From the NCBI GenBank assembly GCA_000231825.2, contig JH720302.1:701881-765880 (forward strand): a stretch of 64,000 bases of DNA, given 5' to 3'. Positions 38,201-52,412 of the stretch are shown piece by piece. Both the position numbers and the translations under genes were made by a program. Numbering within the stretch: the stretch's first letter is position 1; each line of letters begins with the position of its first letter. The notes beneath the pieces are model-generated. The model searched no databases, was not told the origin of the DNA, and was given only the letters and a program-made list of their open reading frames with translations. The stretch comes from Tetrahymena elliotti 4EA. Lineage: Eukaryota > Ciliophora > Oligohymenophorea > Hymenostomatida > Tetrahymenidae.

Positions 38201-40455
38201 TGAGACTTCTTCTGAATAATGAATAAGCTGATGCAGAATAAATAGAGACTATTAAGAAAAAGCTCAACAAAAAAGGCAATTAATATATTTAGCCTGAGAA
38301 CAAACCATTAAAATGGGGGTTTTTTGATTATATTTAAAACCTATTTTGGTTTGGAAAAGCTCGCTAAAAAAGAGAATAAATGAAATATTGCTGGAAGAAG
38401 GTTAAGGAAAGATTAAATGCAGTTTACATTATGTAGAAGCTTGTAGAATTAGAAAAACTTAAAATTCTCTTACTCGATGAACATTAATTAAAACTATTTG
38501 ATTATCTACCTAAGCCGATGATTTCTTTGGATGTTTAATCTGATTAAACAAATAATTCTCCACTCAATAGAACGCAATCCAGAAAATCTTATGATTAATC
38601 TAAAAATATCTCACCTACCAACCCTGCTGCTTCTTCCCCAAATAATCCAAATAACACCCCTGTATCTCAGTTAAATTTAGAGAATCAGTAATAGTAATAA
38701 AACTAAAAAAGATAGAGCAGTTCCAGTGGGGGAGATAATTAAGGAAATGAACATAGATAATCTGGCTTGAATGACATGCAAAAAGGTGTTTCTCCTGTTA
38801 AGAAAAATAAAATAGTTACAGCATGCTTGGGATTATTTTAGAATAATCAAAACAAAAAGGATAGATAAAGATCTTAAAGTTTAAACAATAAGGATAAACT
38901 GAAAAAATCTAATACTGCTACAACAACAATCTAAAATAAAACATAGAAAAACTAAAATGCATTCCATCAATAATGGATTCAACTAAATTCTCACTCTACT
39001 CCTGTTGAGAAAGCTCTTCATGCAATGGAGGCTTTTGAGTTCATAAAAAATAAATAAACTAAATCTGCAATTGATATCAAATTAGTAGATATGCTTGATT
39101 CAAGAATGAAGAAATGCTTTGACTTCTAAAATGCTTATGTAGATTAAAATAATGAAGAAAATAATCAAGATATTTCTAATAATTTTAGTTAGTTTAAATA
39201 ATTTTTTGACGGCGATAACACAATTAGAGATTTCTTATATCCTGAATAGTTTGATGGAGTAAGAAATAACAGAAGATCTAAAACCACAGGACCAGTTTCT
39301 CCTAAAAATGGAAGTGCTTAGAATTCTTTGTCAAATCATTTTAATAACCCTAGCAACAGTCATAACAACTCTTTCAATTAAAGCTATATGCCTTTCAATA
39401 ATCTAAACAATATTGTCAATTATAATAATGTTAATACTCCTATCAGACGTAACTTTAACAATGGCTTTCTCCCAAACAGCAATCCTTACATATTATAACA
39501 AACTAATTTAAACGATTCAGGCTTGGATTTCAGCAGATTTGTTAGTGAATTTTAATAAGGACCAAATTATTCTTCATCACATAAAAGCAATTACCAAAAT
39601 AATTACTTAGGAGTCAATAACTATAATAACCATAATGCATACTAACCAAGAAATAACACTGGATTATTTAACAGATAGAGATCAAATTCGCCTTCTGGCA
39701 TTATGTAAGCACAAATGAAGAATAAATTTGCACTAAAAAGATAACTCTCTTCTGTTTCTAATACCAGCAATAACCAAAAGATGATAAATAAGAGCCCAAA
39801 ACAACAATAAACAAGCAGCAACAGCAAGCCATCTTTATTTTTTAGAAGACTCTAAACATATGATAATAATATTTAAGAAGAAGCAAATAAAAATAAGTAT
39901 TAAAATGAATAAAGTAATCACTAAAAGAGTCATTTTTGTAACTATTAATAATAACAATAATAGTAATTATAAGCTTCTTTTAACTCTTAATACCATGTAA
40001 GCTCTGGTAACAGTAAGAAATAAAATCAATGTGGAGGAGGATCTGAACTTTCATCACCCTAAAAGTTTGAAATGGATGGATCATCATCTTATGATTCACA
40101 CAGATAAAAAATAAACATTTATAACTAATCAGCCTCTAATATTAAACCTTCTCATATGTCTCATTAATACAGTAACAATCTACCCCCTAAAAATATCAAT
40201 CTCAGTGTGATTGAATCTGACTTAAACACTATAGAAGAGGATATTCCACAAGAAAATAATACACCAACTACAGTCTCTAAAAATTCTAATGTAAACGAAT
40301 CTCAAGTCAGAAAGTAAATGAATTCATCTCTGTTCTAGCATTGTATAAACAATATGGTTTAATCATAAAACTCACCTCTTAAAGTGACTGATGCTCTAAA
40401 GAAATATAACCTTAACTTCTAAACCATGCAACATTAAGAAAACTTGAATAAGTGA
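35232..40455 (+). CDS. Large ciliate-specific two-TM membrane protein with Q/N-rich C-terminus
   Basis: Exon 1 (35232-35753) and exon 2 (36880-40455) join in phase 0 to 1365 residues. The N-terminus (KIDMFGNRIELSYYKEK, then KTKFGGCLTVLLVLFSF) is a family signature: short cytoplasmic lead, one TM, then a large extracytoplasmic domain. A second TM follows SSVGGIIKIFTLVFIFL. The cytoplasmic part is acidic and Gln-rich, then has WKKVKERLNAVYIMQKLVEL and DEHQLKLFDYLPKP, shared with the truncated copies at 23272-24303. A weak KALHAMEAFEF block also matches them. The last ~550 residues are Q/N/S-rich and probably disordered. The 1126-bp gap between exons is far longer than other introns here, and the luminal domain seems short, so one or more small exons may be missed between 35754 and 36879. 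Function unknown. Confidence 0.8.
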
Positions 40456-41122
40456 TAAAAATAAAAATTCTACCCAATCCAATCAATATTCAATTTTAAA
40501 TAAAATTTAGCAAATTGTAAAAATCAATTAATTATTACTTAAAATATTTCTATTCAATTGTCTTATTTACAATAAACATAATTTATAATATTATTTTAAT
40601 TGTCTCATTCATTCTTCAAATTTAATGTCAGTACTTTTTCTGAACTAAAAAAATAATCAATACTTATTCACTTCATTTGCTGCTCTTCTTCTGACTTTAG
40701 TTCATAAAATAATTTATAAAAATTAATCGTCTCTTATTAAAATAAATGGGTAAAAACAATAAAAATATTTTATTTTAAATTTTCATTTAGGTAATTTAAA
40801 TAGGGAATGTTTTAATTAAAAATATAAATTCATATTTTTAAAAACCTCAACTTTCAATAAGTAATCTTAAAGAAAAAAAAATATCCCCAAATACAAAAAA
40901 GTATTTAATTTTCTGTAAGCAATTTTATTGATAAAAGTAAGAAGGAGGAAGGGAATAAATTTTTACAAGGTTGAAATTTGTTACATATTAATATAAATAA
41001 GAATGTATAAATATATACTTAGAAATTTAAATTTAAAATAAAGTTATTAAAATTTATAAAATTAATTTTTTAAATGTTATTTCAATTAAAGCATTTATTT
41101 AATTAAATGATAAGTTATTTAT
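40456..41122. other. Intergenic, convergent 3' ends
   Basis: About 670 bp of A+T-rich DNA between TGA at 40453 and antisense TGA at 41123. Nothing supported. Confidence 0.6.
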
Positions 41123-43609
41123 TCATGTGTATGTATTTATTCTTAGGGGAGATGGTTGAATATTATTTCGAATCCCTAATTCTCGGAATAAAGAATTAAT
41201 AGATTATTCTATGTTTTAATGTGTTTGTTTTAATTGCTGGCGTTTGGAGGAAACTGTGCTTGGTCTTATGTTTACAGAATTCTAGGTATTTAAATTTCTC
41301 TACATAGTTGAGTATCTACTAGGTGTTGTGGCTTAGTTACTTAGATGAGTTTTCTACCTTCCTTCATTAATTGAGCAATCAGTTTTTTAGAGGTAGAATG
41401 ATTGGTTATAGCTAGAATTGATTGCATCTCTTACATGATTAGGATCTTATAAATGTGATGGATTCTTTAAAATATCTAATTCTTAGCAATCTTCTTCTGT
41501 TTATTTTGAAATAAAATCTTAAATGGGATTTGTTGATTTTGCAGAAGGCCACTTGCTGTTTCTTTCTTATAAATTTAAAGATTGATAATTACTTTTCTAT
41601 TTGTTTGATTAATTAAGAGATATTGAGTTATTATTAATAATTTATGGTGTCTTAGGTCTTTATTTCTAAGCAGTTGAACTTGTTTGAGGTCTAAAACCTG
41701 ATTCAGTTTAGAAGAAAAATATTGATTGGCCATAATTTACATTATTAGATATACTGCTTAGCTCAAAGAGGTTATTTGAGCTTGCTGGAGTTTAAGAATT
41801 GTATTGTCTGCTTTAAGCTTAGGCTAGCATAGAAGCATTTCTTACAAATTTAAATTTTTAATTGTTAATATTCCTAAGCACCTATCTTTAGTTCTTTTAT
41901 AAAAGCTAATTATTCGAGTGAATTGGTTTTTCTTTTTTCATAATTTTCCCCCAATCAATTTAATGTAAATTTAATTCCTCAATTCTAACAGGGTTGTTAA
42001 TTAAATCATGGTTAGCTAATTTGTCGTTATTTAATTCAGTGGAATTTTCAACTAATTATGAACCAAGAGTAACTAAATTTGCCTACAAATTTACAGCCTA
42101 AGAAGTAGAATTTTACTGTTTAACAGAGGAACTAATGTTGCAAGGAGATTTACCCTTACTCTACACTCCACTGGCAGATTATGAGTAATTCTTGATATAA
42201 TTTTATTTTGTTTACAAAATCATTTGATATTAATTTTCATCTAATATTTGTTACTTTATGATAGGAGCAGCATTATAGTGCTTTATTTTACTCATATTTT
42301 TCTATTATTACTTAATGTTCCATGATATTTAGTTCGCGTATTAGCTATCTTAAGTCGAGCGTTACATCTGAATATTACCATGAATGTTATTTGCCATATT
42401 AATTTAATTCTATTGATAAAAATCCATCACATTATATTTACTATTATTATCAACACTTTTTTCATGTAAGTGTTAATCATTAAAATAATTATTATTTTAA
42501 TCATTTTTGCTATCATAAAATTGTTAATTATCAATCTAATTTTACTCTTCCTGATTACCTCCTAAAGTTTATAAGTTGATAAACTCTTAATTGTTTAATG
42601 ATATTTAATTCTAACCATTTTGTTATTAATTTATTGTATTTTATTGCATTTCTTGATTTATTTAGATGCTTTTTTTGTCTAAATTCTGTCTGAATTCGTT
42701 TTGAGTGTTATTCATTTATTCAAAATAGGGACTTGAATTTTAAGAATATCTCATTTCGTCATCATTTTCAGGCAGATGGAATGTTTTATTCATTTATTTT
42801 TACAATTATTTATTATTTTATGTCCATTTTAGAGTATTTTAATTACTAACAGGTGATCTAGAGTTACTATGAGAAGAATTATAACGTTAAAATGTTTATT
42901 TTGATTTTGTAGAGCGACCATGAACTGTTAATGTATTATTTTATTAAATTTAATTTATTTCATCACAAAAAGCAAATGTTTAATACTAATCAGGCTCTGT
43001 ATATATAGGGTACATTAGGTATTCTGAATTTTCGTTAAGCATATCTTCACCATAATTTTCACTTTCAAACATGTATGATTTATTATGATTTATGATATCA
43101 TTAATTTGACTCAAGTCTTTCCTTTTGGAATTGCTCATTAGCTCTTTACTTTTCTATGACATTTTTTTTTAGTGAGCTGATTGAGCTCTAATTTTTTCTC
43201 TCTTTTCAAAATTATTTTTAATGACCTATATGCTCCTTTTTTCTTTCGTTAATTATTATGGCTTCTCAGCTGGCTTAAAAAGCAAACAATTATTAAAACT
43301 AAATTTTTTTACTACATCAGCAATATTGTTTTTGTTTAAATTGGATCTAGTTCTTTCTAGTTATGAGCTTTCCCTTGAGTATTTTGCTGACTTATCTAAC
43401 AAATTAGCCTTCTTAAATATTTCTGCTAAAGATGGCTGTTAAAATGTATTCTGAAAATACTTAGATCTGCTAAGAGTATGAGGAAAACTACCTTCTGCTT
43501 CAGAAAAACTGCTCTGCTATTTCAAATGTTAAATCTTAGGTTTGAGCTTGGTGTTAATTAAAAAACCTGAGTGCTAATCTAGTATAACCTAGTTTTGATT
43601 ATCATTCAT
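41123..43609 (-). CDS. Unknown Q/N/S-rich protein
   Basis: One uninterrupted frame, 828 residues, with dozens of TAA/TAG glutamine codons and no internal TGA. Starts MNDNQNQVILDQHSGF. Some short segments look ordered or conserved: PSLAEIFKKANLLDKSAKYS, ADVVKKFSFNNCLLF, HQIDWGKIMKKEKPIHSN, KFKFVRNASMLAQAQSR and the terminus NSLFRELGIRNNIQPSPLRI. The rest is low-complexity. No signal peptide, TM helix or catalytic motif seen. The KKFSFNN and short basic patches could be docking motifs, but I cannot assign a function. Confidence 0.8.
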
Positions 43610-45618
43610 TTTAATAAATCAGCAATAGAATTAAAAAACCTACTTTAATAATAAAAAATTGCTAATTGTATTTTTAATTAACTTTTACATCTGAATCTTT
43701 GTTAAAATTCTGAGTAATAAATATAGTGTTAAATTCGCTTTTTTAGTTATCTAATGAACCATTAATTCTTATCTATCAATCATTCATATATTTAAAATAA
43801 AAGTATTCTTATAATTTTAGTAAGCACATATTCTCTTATTACTGATTATCTCTTAATCAACACAGATCCCTATTTTTTAGTTGTTAAAATGAAATCTGCA
43901 AATTCAAAAATTAATTTGTAAGTATTCTATTTATTAATCCTAAAAAAAGTTAATCTAAAGGAAAATCTGAAATTTATTACAAATATCTTAAAAATTAGAT
44001 TAAAAGAATCGACAGAAAGTAGTAAAATAAAAAATATTAAATCGTTCCAAAGAAAAAATACCAAAACATTATAAAAACTGTAAGTACGAGTAATACATTT
44101 TTATATAAGAATTATTTGATCATTTAATCTAATTTTAACTTACAAATCTGTGAATCTATCTCTTCATATTATTTAATTTAAATAATCAATCTATTAACAA
44201 ATTTATTATTATTTTATCTAATCCAAAATTAAACAGAAATCATTTATTATTTTCTATCTAAATTTTCTATAAGCCCTATTTATTCATTTCCAAATCAAAT
44301 TTGGACATTCCATCCTCACTTTTATTTTTTTTAAAAATTTTTTAAAAATAAATTTCTAAAGTCAAAATAAATTTAAATTTTATTGACAAAAAAAATATTA
44401 ATTTAAAAATTGTGTCTATTTATCTCAACAAAAGCTTAAAAATTATATTTATTCACTTTAAAATGAAAAAGTTTAAATGATAATTTTTAATTACTTTAGT
44501 AAAATGTAACAAAATTTTCATAACTTTATACCCATCAATTTGATTTATTTAGAGAGTAATCTTTTATTTAAACCACTCCATTAATTCCACTTTTTTTGTA
44601 AGTAAAGATTCTATATTTGGTTTTTGATCTTTTTTCTTTATTTTTATTAGTCTCTCCTTATTTTAATATGTTTTTCCTTAGTGGAAAAGATCTTATTATG
44701 CTTAATTTTGATTAGATATATTTACTTTCATTTATTTTTTTTAGCAAGTAATCAAAATATAAGAATTAATTAATGTTTTATGGTAGGTTTTTGCGATCAG
44801 TTTTTTTAACGTAATTATTTTAAAATTGATAAAACATAAATCAATATTAGATTCAAGTGATAACAAACATAAAGACTGCAATATAATTTTATTGATATAA
44901 ATCATATAAAATTAAAAATATTATTACTGAGTTTTTCAAAAAGATTTAAGATATAAATAATATTGTAATTCTTTAAGGTAAGCTTCTCTGGTATCCTTTT
45001 AATAAAAAAATAAATATTTATAATATGTTTGTAAATAAAATCTACAGGTTTCTTAATAAAAGATTAAAAAATATTTTTTTATTTGAAGTTTTTCTATAAA
45101 TTTTATTGAATTTTTAATGAACAAAACAGAGACTTAAAAAATTAAAATTTCTTAAATTTAAAATACAAAGAAACATTTAAAATTGGTTTTAAAACAGAAT
45201 TGACCATAAAAATAAGATTTTAAATTAATTTGTATAAAAGTTACAGTTAAAAAGAATAACAAATATAATTATACATATTTAGTGTAGTATTTTTTAAATT
45301 CTTTTTGAAGAGTATTAGATGATTTAAGTTTATTTAGCATTTAGATATATTTGATTGTAAATCTTTTTGATTTATTTATTGTTAAAAATAGAAAATAGTA
45401 TTAATCATATCAAAATATCATAGATAAAAAATTAGGTAGTTTTATTATTTATTTATAGCAAGATGAATCAGTTTAAAACTTTACAAAAAGCTTAGGAAAT
45501 TAGCGTTCATGACATTAGTTGATTTGGATTACAGCAGATACACTAGAAATATAGAAAAAGTTTAATAATTAGTTCAAAAGCTTTCATAACTTGAATAACA
45601 TGAAGAGATTAAGTAATT
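43610..45618. other. 2-kb intergenic region, divergent promoters
   Basis: A+T-rich DNA between two divergent genes. An open stretch at about 45464-45640 reads FMTLVDLDYSRY then EKVQQLVQKLSQLEQ, and could be a first exon of the TTC7-like gene in a different frame. I could not find splice sites joining it. Confidence 0.4.
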
Positions 45619-48600
45619 ATGGATTTTATTTACAAATTATTAAAAAAAGCTAAAGAAAATGACTTTTTGCTAAATTATTTTGATAAAATAAACAGGGATT
45701 ACCTGAACTATTTGTAATTTGAAAGCTCATGCTTGAAAGATTTGAATTTAACAAAGATAAGTGAAGATCAAATTAGAAATCTTTTTTAAAAGATTGATTA
45801 GCATCTGAATTAATATAAAACATAATCTTTGGTTTAGATGGTATACTTATTAGAAAAACATTTAGTTTTCAAATTAAAATCAAATGCTGCTTTTCTTAAA
45901 TTACTCATTAAATATTATAGGATGGCCTTAGCTTCAAAATTTATTTGTGCTAGTTTATTTTTAAGTTTGAAAATAGTGATATAGATTTAAATATTTAGAA
46001 TGGATTGTAGTCATTGCCTTCTATAAAGAATTTGTCTAGAAATGATATGATTTTTTCCATACAAAAAACACCTTTTAGAGTTAAAAACTTTTAAGAAATC
46101 TATTTAAAGCGTATTTTGAGTCCAGATTTCCATATTGAAACTTCATTATATTTCCAAGAAATAATTGACTGGCTAGATTTCTTTGCAATAATTCAAAATT
46201 AGCACTAAAAGGAGTACTATTCTATTTTTAAGGTATTATTTTTAGTTGAAGATTTTCAAAATATTAAATAAAATATTTTTCAGTCTTAAAAATAAAAAGC
46301 TTATTAATTAACTATTAAATGTCATTTAATTTCTTTTAAAAACAAGAAATTTATGAGTTAATATGTTTCAATTAATTTATTTAGATTAACTAAAAAAAAT
46401 TTAGAAATACTTGAAATCATTTATTAAATAATTTAATCAGAAAATATTTTAATTTATTTTACTAAAAAGTCAAATTCATTATTTTCTTTTGAAGATGTTT
46501 TATTCATCACTGAAAAGATTTTATGACTTAATTCAAAATCAAAAAGTAAAACAACTAAATAAAATTGAAATTTTTCAAATTTCTAAGCTTGTTGTAGTCT
46601 TAAGATTTAATTTACATAAACAATAAAACGACAAAGAGATCTTTAGATTTTTAGATTAAGATATATTTGATAAAATTATATAGTAAAATATATAGAAAAT
46701 TGGAAACATTTTATTTAAAATTATAAAAAGGGATTTGAAAAAGTGGATAAAAACTTAATATTGATATGCATAAACAAACTAGTTTAAGTGTAAAATAAAA
46801 TTAGTCACATCACAAACATAGAAGCTGTTATAAGAGTTTTATAGTTCTTTTAAAATGAATATCGTAATTTATATGGAATTGACATGGTTATAACTCTTCT
46901 TTATAATGTTTGTAAGAATATACTCCCACTTTAGGGTTCAACAGAGTTAGAATAAGAATCACTTTAAAAAATCATCTAAAATGAAATAAATAATGGCCTA
47001 TTTTAATACTTCTAAATTCAATTAAAGATAAGTTCTTGGGACCATATTCTATTAGCATGTCTTGGATTTATTTAAATTTAAATAGATAAAAAGATAGAGA
47101 AGTATATGAACAAAAATGCTGATGCCTCTAAAAAATAAAACACAAATAAACAACTTCTTAATTACAGAGAAATATCTAATATTCCAAGCGAGGTTTATGA
47201 TTCTTTGTATCTATTTACGTGTATCAACTTCACCCAAATCAGAAACAAAATCAAAAAGACCATGAGAAGCATCCTTTCATACAGAGTAAATTTTCTTTTA
47301 AAAATATCATTAAATCAATGCTGACAAATTAAATCTTTTCCAACAAAAATGTCTAGAAATTTGAAGTTATGAGTAAAAATAAATATCTCAAACTAAAAAA
47401 TAAGAATTTAAAAATTTTTTAATTCTGGAGATATTTGGAATGAAAGAAATGGTGCTAATCAATGAATAAATTAATAAATAAATTTATCAATCAAAATAGC
47501 TTAAATTAATTCAAAAAATAAAATTACAAATTAAATTAAAATATTATCACAAGAAATCAAAGATAACTAAAAGGAAGTTTAAGATATACATGTAAATATT
47601 TAGAATATTTATATTGATAAATGCAATTTTAATAAACTATTTTAAAAATATTTGTTTAAAATAGAACAAATTAAAAAAATTATATTTACTAAATCAAAAA
47701 CTAAAAGAAAGAGAGAAAAAAAATAATGAAAGTTCTAAAAAATTTAATGATAAGTTTAATATTCAATTAGATGAAATTATAAATAAATTTGCTATTTTTT
47801 TATTTTCGTTTGCAATCAAATTTTTAGAAAAATTAAAATAACTGAAAAATATTTAAATCTAAAGAATGATAAAACACCCAAAATTAAATAGAATTCAAGT
47901 AAAAAACAAGGAACCTGTCAAATAAAATTAAAGAAATTTTGATATTTTAGGAAGAAACGTTTTTGATGAATTTCTTCAGTTAAAAATAGACAAGAGATTT
48001 TCTTCATATTTATGTTTTTCCTTTTAAATTTAAATAAAACAAAAAACTATGTTTGTAAAATAAAGGTGCCTTCTTTGGTAAATATTCTAAGTTTGAAGAT
48101 CAAAAGAGAAGATTTTGCTTTTAACTTTATGGAATTTATGATGAGCTCACCTTTTGATGACAATATTTTGGGTATGAAAATAGGTGTTCAGTTATATTTA
48201 AGAGAAGAATATTCAAAATTATATCAGTTGATATAAAGTTTAACCTAGTCTGAATAATTACCCTCTCATCCTATTTTCCCTTTACTGTTATCAGTATCTT
48301 CAATTTTTACAGGGCTTAATCTTGGTAAGAATGAGGTATTTGATTTAACTTTAAAATCATCAAAAATATTGGAAAATACTAATCAAATTTTACTTTTTAG
48401 CAAATAATTCAAATTTAGTTTTCGTTTTCAATTCATCTAAATAGCTTACTAAGTGGGTTTTTTTCAACAATAAACACTTTTTTTGCATTTCACTTTTTTT
48501 GCTTTTTGGATAGATAGAAAAAGAAAATAAATGATTTATTTTTTATTAAGTTTATTTACACAGAAAAATAGTTAGTTAAGTTGGCTTAAATTTTCAATAT

Positions 48601-51258
48601 TTAAAAAAATAAAAATAGGAAGGCTTATCTTTGGCCAAGCTTAACTTGAATAACTTTTAGGAGTCAAACACAGAAAGTTAAAAAAAAATCTTTTTGTAAG
48701 AAACTCTGCTTGCAAATGTTGGTTTCAGCTATTATAACATTTTCAGAAATGCATAATATGAGCAAGATAAGAATGTCTATTTATCAAAAGCTATAGAGTA
48801 TTTAGAAAAGAGTTATAGTAAGAATAACAAAAATTATTTAGTTTGCTAAGCATTGGCTAAAGCCTATGCTCATAGCTTGAATATGGACAAAGCCCTGGAG
48901 TATGCTCTACAATCTTGTGCTCTAAATAAGAGTTCTCACTACGCATTTATTTTACTTGCTCTGATTTACTCAGCTAAAGGAGAGTTAAAGAAATGCTAAC
49001 TTTTAATTTCTAGTCTGTTGAAGGAAAACTAAAATGAACCAATCTTGTATATTTTAATGGCTTATATTGAAGCTGAAAAATTACTTATTGCAGAAGAAAA
49101 TTTGCCTGATTATAAAGTTTCTCACCATTTTGGGTCTGGAATTAAAGACTTCTTAAAATCTGTAATTTATTTGTTTATTTATTATACTTTTTTTTAATTT
49201 TTTAGGCTAGTTTCCCAAATACTGATGAATTGAAATCCTTTTCACAAAATTAAATTTTGTCAAACCCAATGAAAAAAAATTAACAAATTGGCTATAATTT
49301 TCAAGTAAATTTACTTGTTAATTATTTTTATTTTTGGATATTGAGTAAGAGATGAAATGAGAGCAAAGTGAATAAGTGAGAGATAGAGGTTTAAGAATTT
49401 TTATTTAAAATATTAGGAATCATAGAAAAGTAAGCAGTTTAAATAGACAATATTATACATGGTTAATGCTTGTCAAGTCATACTGAAGAAAGAATTATCC
49501 AAAGAATTCGATCCCGAATTTTGCAGTAAATTCTTTTCATATTTTTCAAAATGAATTTTAGGGAAAAATCAAAAAGAAAAAATACCCCCATCTGTTATTT
49601 TAATTTACAGTTTTACTTGATTGTTTTAGTTTTTTTAAAGCATTTTAAAGTAGTAAAATGCAAATTGTTAAAAATTACTAATAATTCATTTTTTAAATAA
49701 AATAGAAAAGAACTTGATTCCATTAAAAGATCAACACTCTTAAGAAATACCTCCTAGAGTTTACTTAGATTATAAAAATGTAATTTTTGTTCAAATTTTA
49801 TTTTTGATCACTCTAACAATTTAAACCAACCACCCACTCCTTTTGAAAGAAGTTTATTAATTCTTTCAATATTATTTAAATTTTTGGCGGGATTTAATAG
49901 TATTTATTAGTTAATCTTCCCATGAATTTTTAAATAAAATAAGTGATTTCTTTCTTTATTGGTTTTTTGCTCAACAAATAAATAAATTTTGATGCATTTA
50001 TTGATTGATTCCAATATCTTATTTTTTCCATAGTCTTAAAATAATAATTTAATATTGGATAAATGTTGAAAAACAACTTTTATCTGTGAGTGTTTTTCTA
50101 AAAAGAAATTAGATCTAAATTATTGACTTCTTTTTTACCTTTTTATTTTAAGATAAACAAAAATTTAAAAATAAACAAAGTTCGTCATTTAAATCTTTCA
50201 TTCATGCTTTTATTTACAAAAAATCTAAATTATATCTTTAGATAAATGAAAATAAATTATAAAATACTTTCATTTATATTTTTTATTTACCAGTATTTCA
50301 AATTTTTAAGAATTCCTCTTAAAGGATTCTAGTATTTTTAATCTTTTAACCTGTTCTAAAAACAAAAAATGAGGTTTTATCTGGATTGCGAATATTTATC
50401 TATCTTTAAATATTTAAAATAAAATAGACTCTCAGTTACTTTATAGACATACTTTTCCATCTTGAGTATTATGATTGCATTGAAAACATGACAGCTCTCT
50501 TGAATGATGGAAATAAAAAAAATCTTATTGAATCTGAATATTATGTAGATTATTTTTTATACTAATTTACATGATAACATACTTAATTGCGCCAAAAGCA
50601 TTCCATTATAAACAATTGCAATTTATTTAATCAAAATGCAATTACGTAAGGCAATATTTTACAAATTAATCAATTGATTAATTTGTGCAATTTTAATTCT
50701 TCTTATTTTTTACATTTCTTATCATTCAAAAGTATGAAAGTGCTTACAAAAAATTATCGCGAAATACACAAATTTGTTTTTTTTTGTTGTTAAATTTTAT
50801 TTACATATTGCTATATTAAATAAAGCTTGCACTTCTTTCAGAGAAAAAGGAATAAGATGAAATAGCAATGCAAAAATACGAAGAAATCCTGAAAACTGAT
50901 TTTTATCATCTTAAATCTATGCAAAACTTAGCCCTTCTTTATTTAAAAAATATAAATAATGATAGCAGAAGGGTAGATAGAGCTGTGGAACTATTAATTG
51001 CTGGTTCAAAGTTCTAAGAATCTTCAGAAATATGGTAAAATTTAAACAAAAAATTAAGTTAACAAAAGAATATTTTAAGATTAATTTGAAATAAATTTTA
51101 TTAATTTTTTTAATAAAAGCTATGGATTTGGATAGATTCACCAACTCCAAGGAAATCTGTAAAAATCTAATCACTACTTGCTAAAAGCACTTGAAAAGAA
51201 TAAAAAGTAGCCAATTTGCAATTATGATCTCATTCCAGATTTGCTTTTTATTGTTTGA
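45619..51258 (+). CDS. TTC7/Ypp1-like TPR protein (PI4-kinase complex scaffold)
   Basis: TTC7 with EFR3 and FAM126 holds PI4-kinase III alpha at the plasma membrane. Supported exons: 45619-45840, 45921-46232, from 46405, to 47285, to 48324, ~48600-49161, 49206-49304, 49417-49525, 50447-50544, 50844-51034, 51120-51258; phases agree wherever both ends are given. The start MDFIYKLLKKAKENDFLL resembles the TTC7 N-terminal helix. The best match is the C-terminus: EILKTDFYHLKSMQNLALLY versus EALAISPTHVKSMQRLALIL, and GFGQIHQLQGNLQKS versus GLGEVLQAQGNDAAA, followed by CNYDLIPDLL versus PFTIIPRVL. The middle TPR block (KALEYALQSCALNKSSHYAF, LLALIYSAK) matches the repeat preceding it. Exon limits between 46760 and 48620 are unresolved, and the first exon is uncertain. 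Another TPR protein is the alternative, but the colinear C-terminal match makes TTC7 the best call. Confidence 0.7.
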
Positions 51259-52412
51259 AATAGTTTAAATATTTCTTAAAATAGACAGTTTTTCACTACT
51301 TATTTAAATTTATTGATTGGATAATAGCTGAATTAACTAAATCCTGATCAAAAGTTATAAGCATCAATAATTTTGCTAAGGCAAGAAAATTAAATGTCAA
51401 AAATTAATGAAGAATATTCCCTTATCATATTCAAAAGATATTTCACATTTTAAAAAACTGTATTTTATGTTATTTTAGATTGTGTTTTTAAATAATAAAA
51501 TGTATTTGAATAGAAATAATATTTACATTTTTATCTATATCTATTTTTTTTTAAATTAATAATGTTATTCAACCAGCCAGCTAAATTAATTATTGACTGC
51601 TATGAAAAAAAGATAGAAATTCCGCCAGATTATTAATAAACAAAGAAACATGCAAAAAATAAAAATATAATTAATTAATTTTATTGCTGGTTTCTTTTTT
51701 AAATATTTTGCATTGAGATGATTTAAAGCAAAAATTTAAGTATTTTTTAAATTAGTTACAGTAAGTAAGCCAATTCTAAAAATATATTTAAATCTTATCT
51801 TTTCTTGCTTTTTTTCACACTTTTTGAATAAAAAAAGAATTTATTAACAAGAAGACTTATTTAAAAGTGACTATTGTTAGTTTCTGTTTAAATTTAAAGG
51901 TACTTTCATTTATTATTCATTTCAAAAAATTTAAAAGTAAATTCATTAAGCAAGCAGATTACAAAAAATTTTATGTAATTGTAGGGGGAGGTTAAGAATT
52001 ATCCACTTGAAATAGATTTCAGGTAAGGAAACTGAATAAATAAAAATATTTAACAAAAAATGAGATTATTTATTTAATTTAAAGTAATTAATGACCTCTT
52101 TATGGTCATAATAATTGCATCTTTTTTTTTTTTTAATGAGAATCTTCTATTGATTTAATAATGTATTTCTATTGGAGGATCTTTCAAATATTATAAGAAA
52201 TTTATAAATTTTTCTAAAGAAGTTATCTATCGATCAATCTTTTTAACAACTAAATAAAAAATCTTAAGAATCTATCAATATTTTTCTTAGTATAATTAAT
52301 TTTTAAAATATATCTAATTTTCATATTATGTATCAAGATATCTATCTCTTTCTATCACTCTCTATGTTTTTTAAATTTTATAAACCTTTGCTATTTTTAT
52401 AATTTTTTTCAG
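51259..52412. other. Intergenic, convergent 3' ends
   Basis: About 1.15 kb of A+T-rich DNA with a T11-12 run near 52120. No feature supported. Confidence 0.5.

Noticed and set aside
39642..39827. Minus-strand hydrophobic 61-codon frame
   Set aside because: Antisense to the Q/N/S-rich tail of the 35232-40455 gene.
43221..43442. Plus-strand 73-codon frame
   Set aside because: Antisense to the intact 828-codon gene at 41123-43609.
45464..45640. Upstream open stretch (MTLVDLDYSRY...) as exon 1 of the TTC7-like gene
   Set aside because: It looks helical but is in a different frame from MDFIYKLLKK, and no GT..AG pair joins them in phase; left as a possibility only.
49822..49836. TAAACCAACC, first ten bases of the Tetrahymena chromosome breakage sequence
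   Set aside because: The remaining five bases (ACCCA) do not match CTCTTT-type ends, and it lies inside an intron of the TTC7-like gene; breakage there would destroy the gene.
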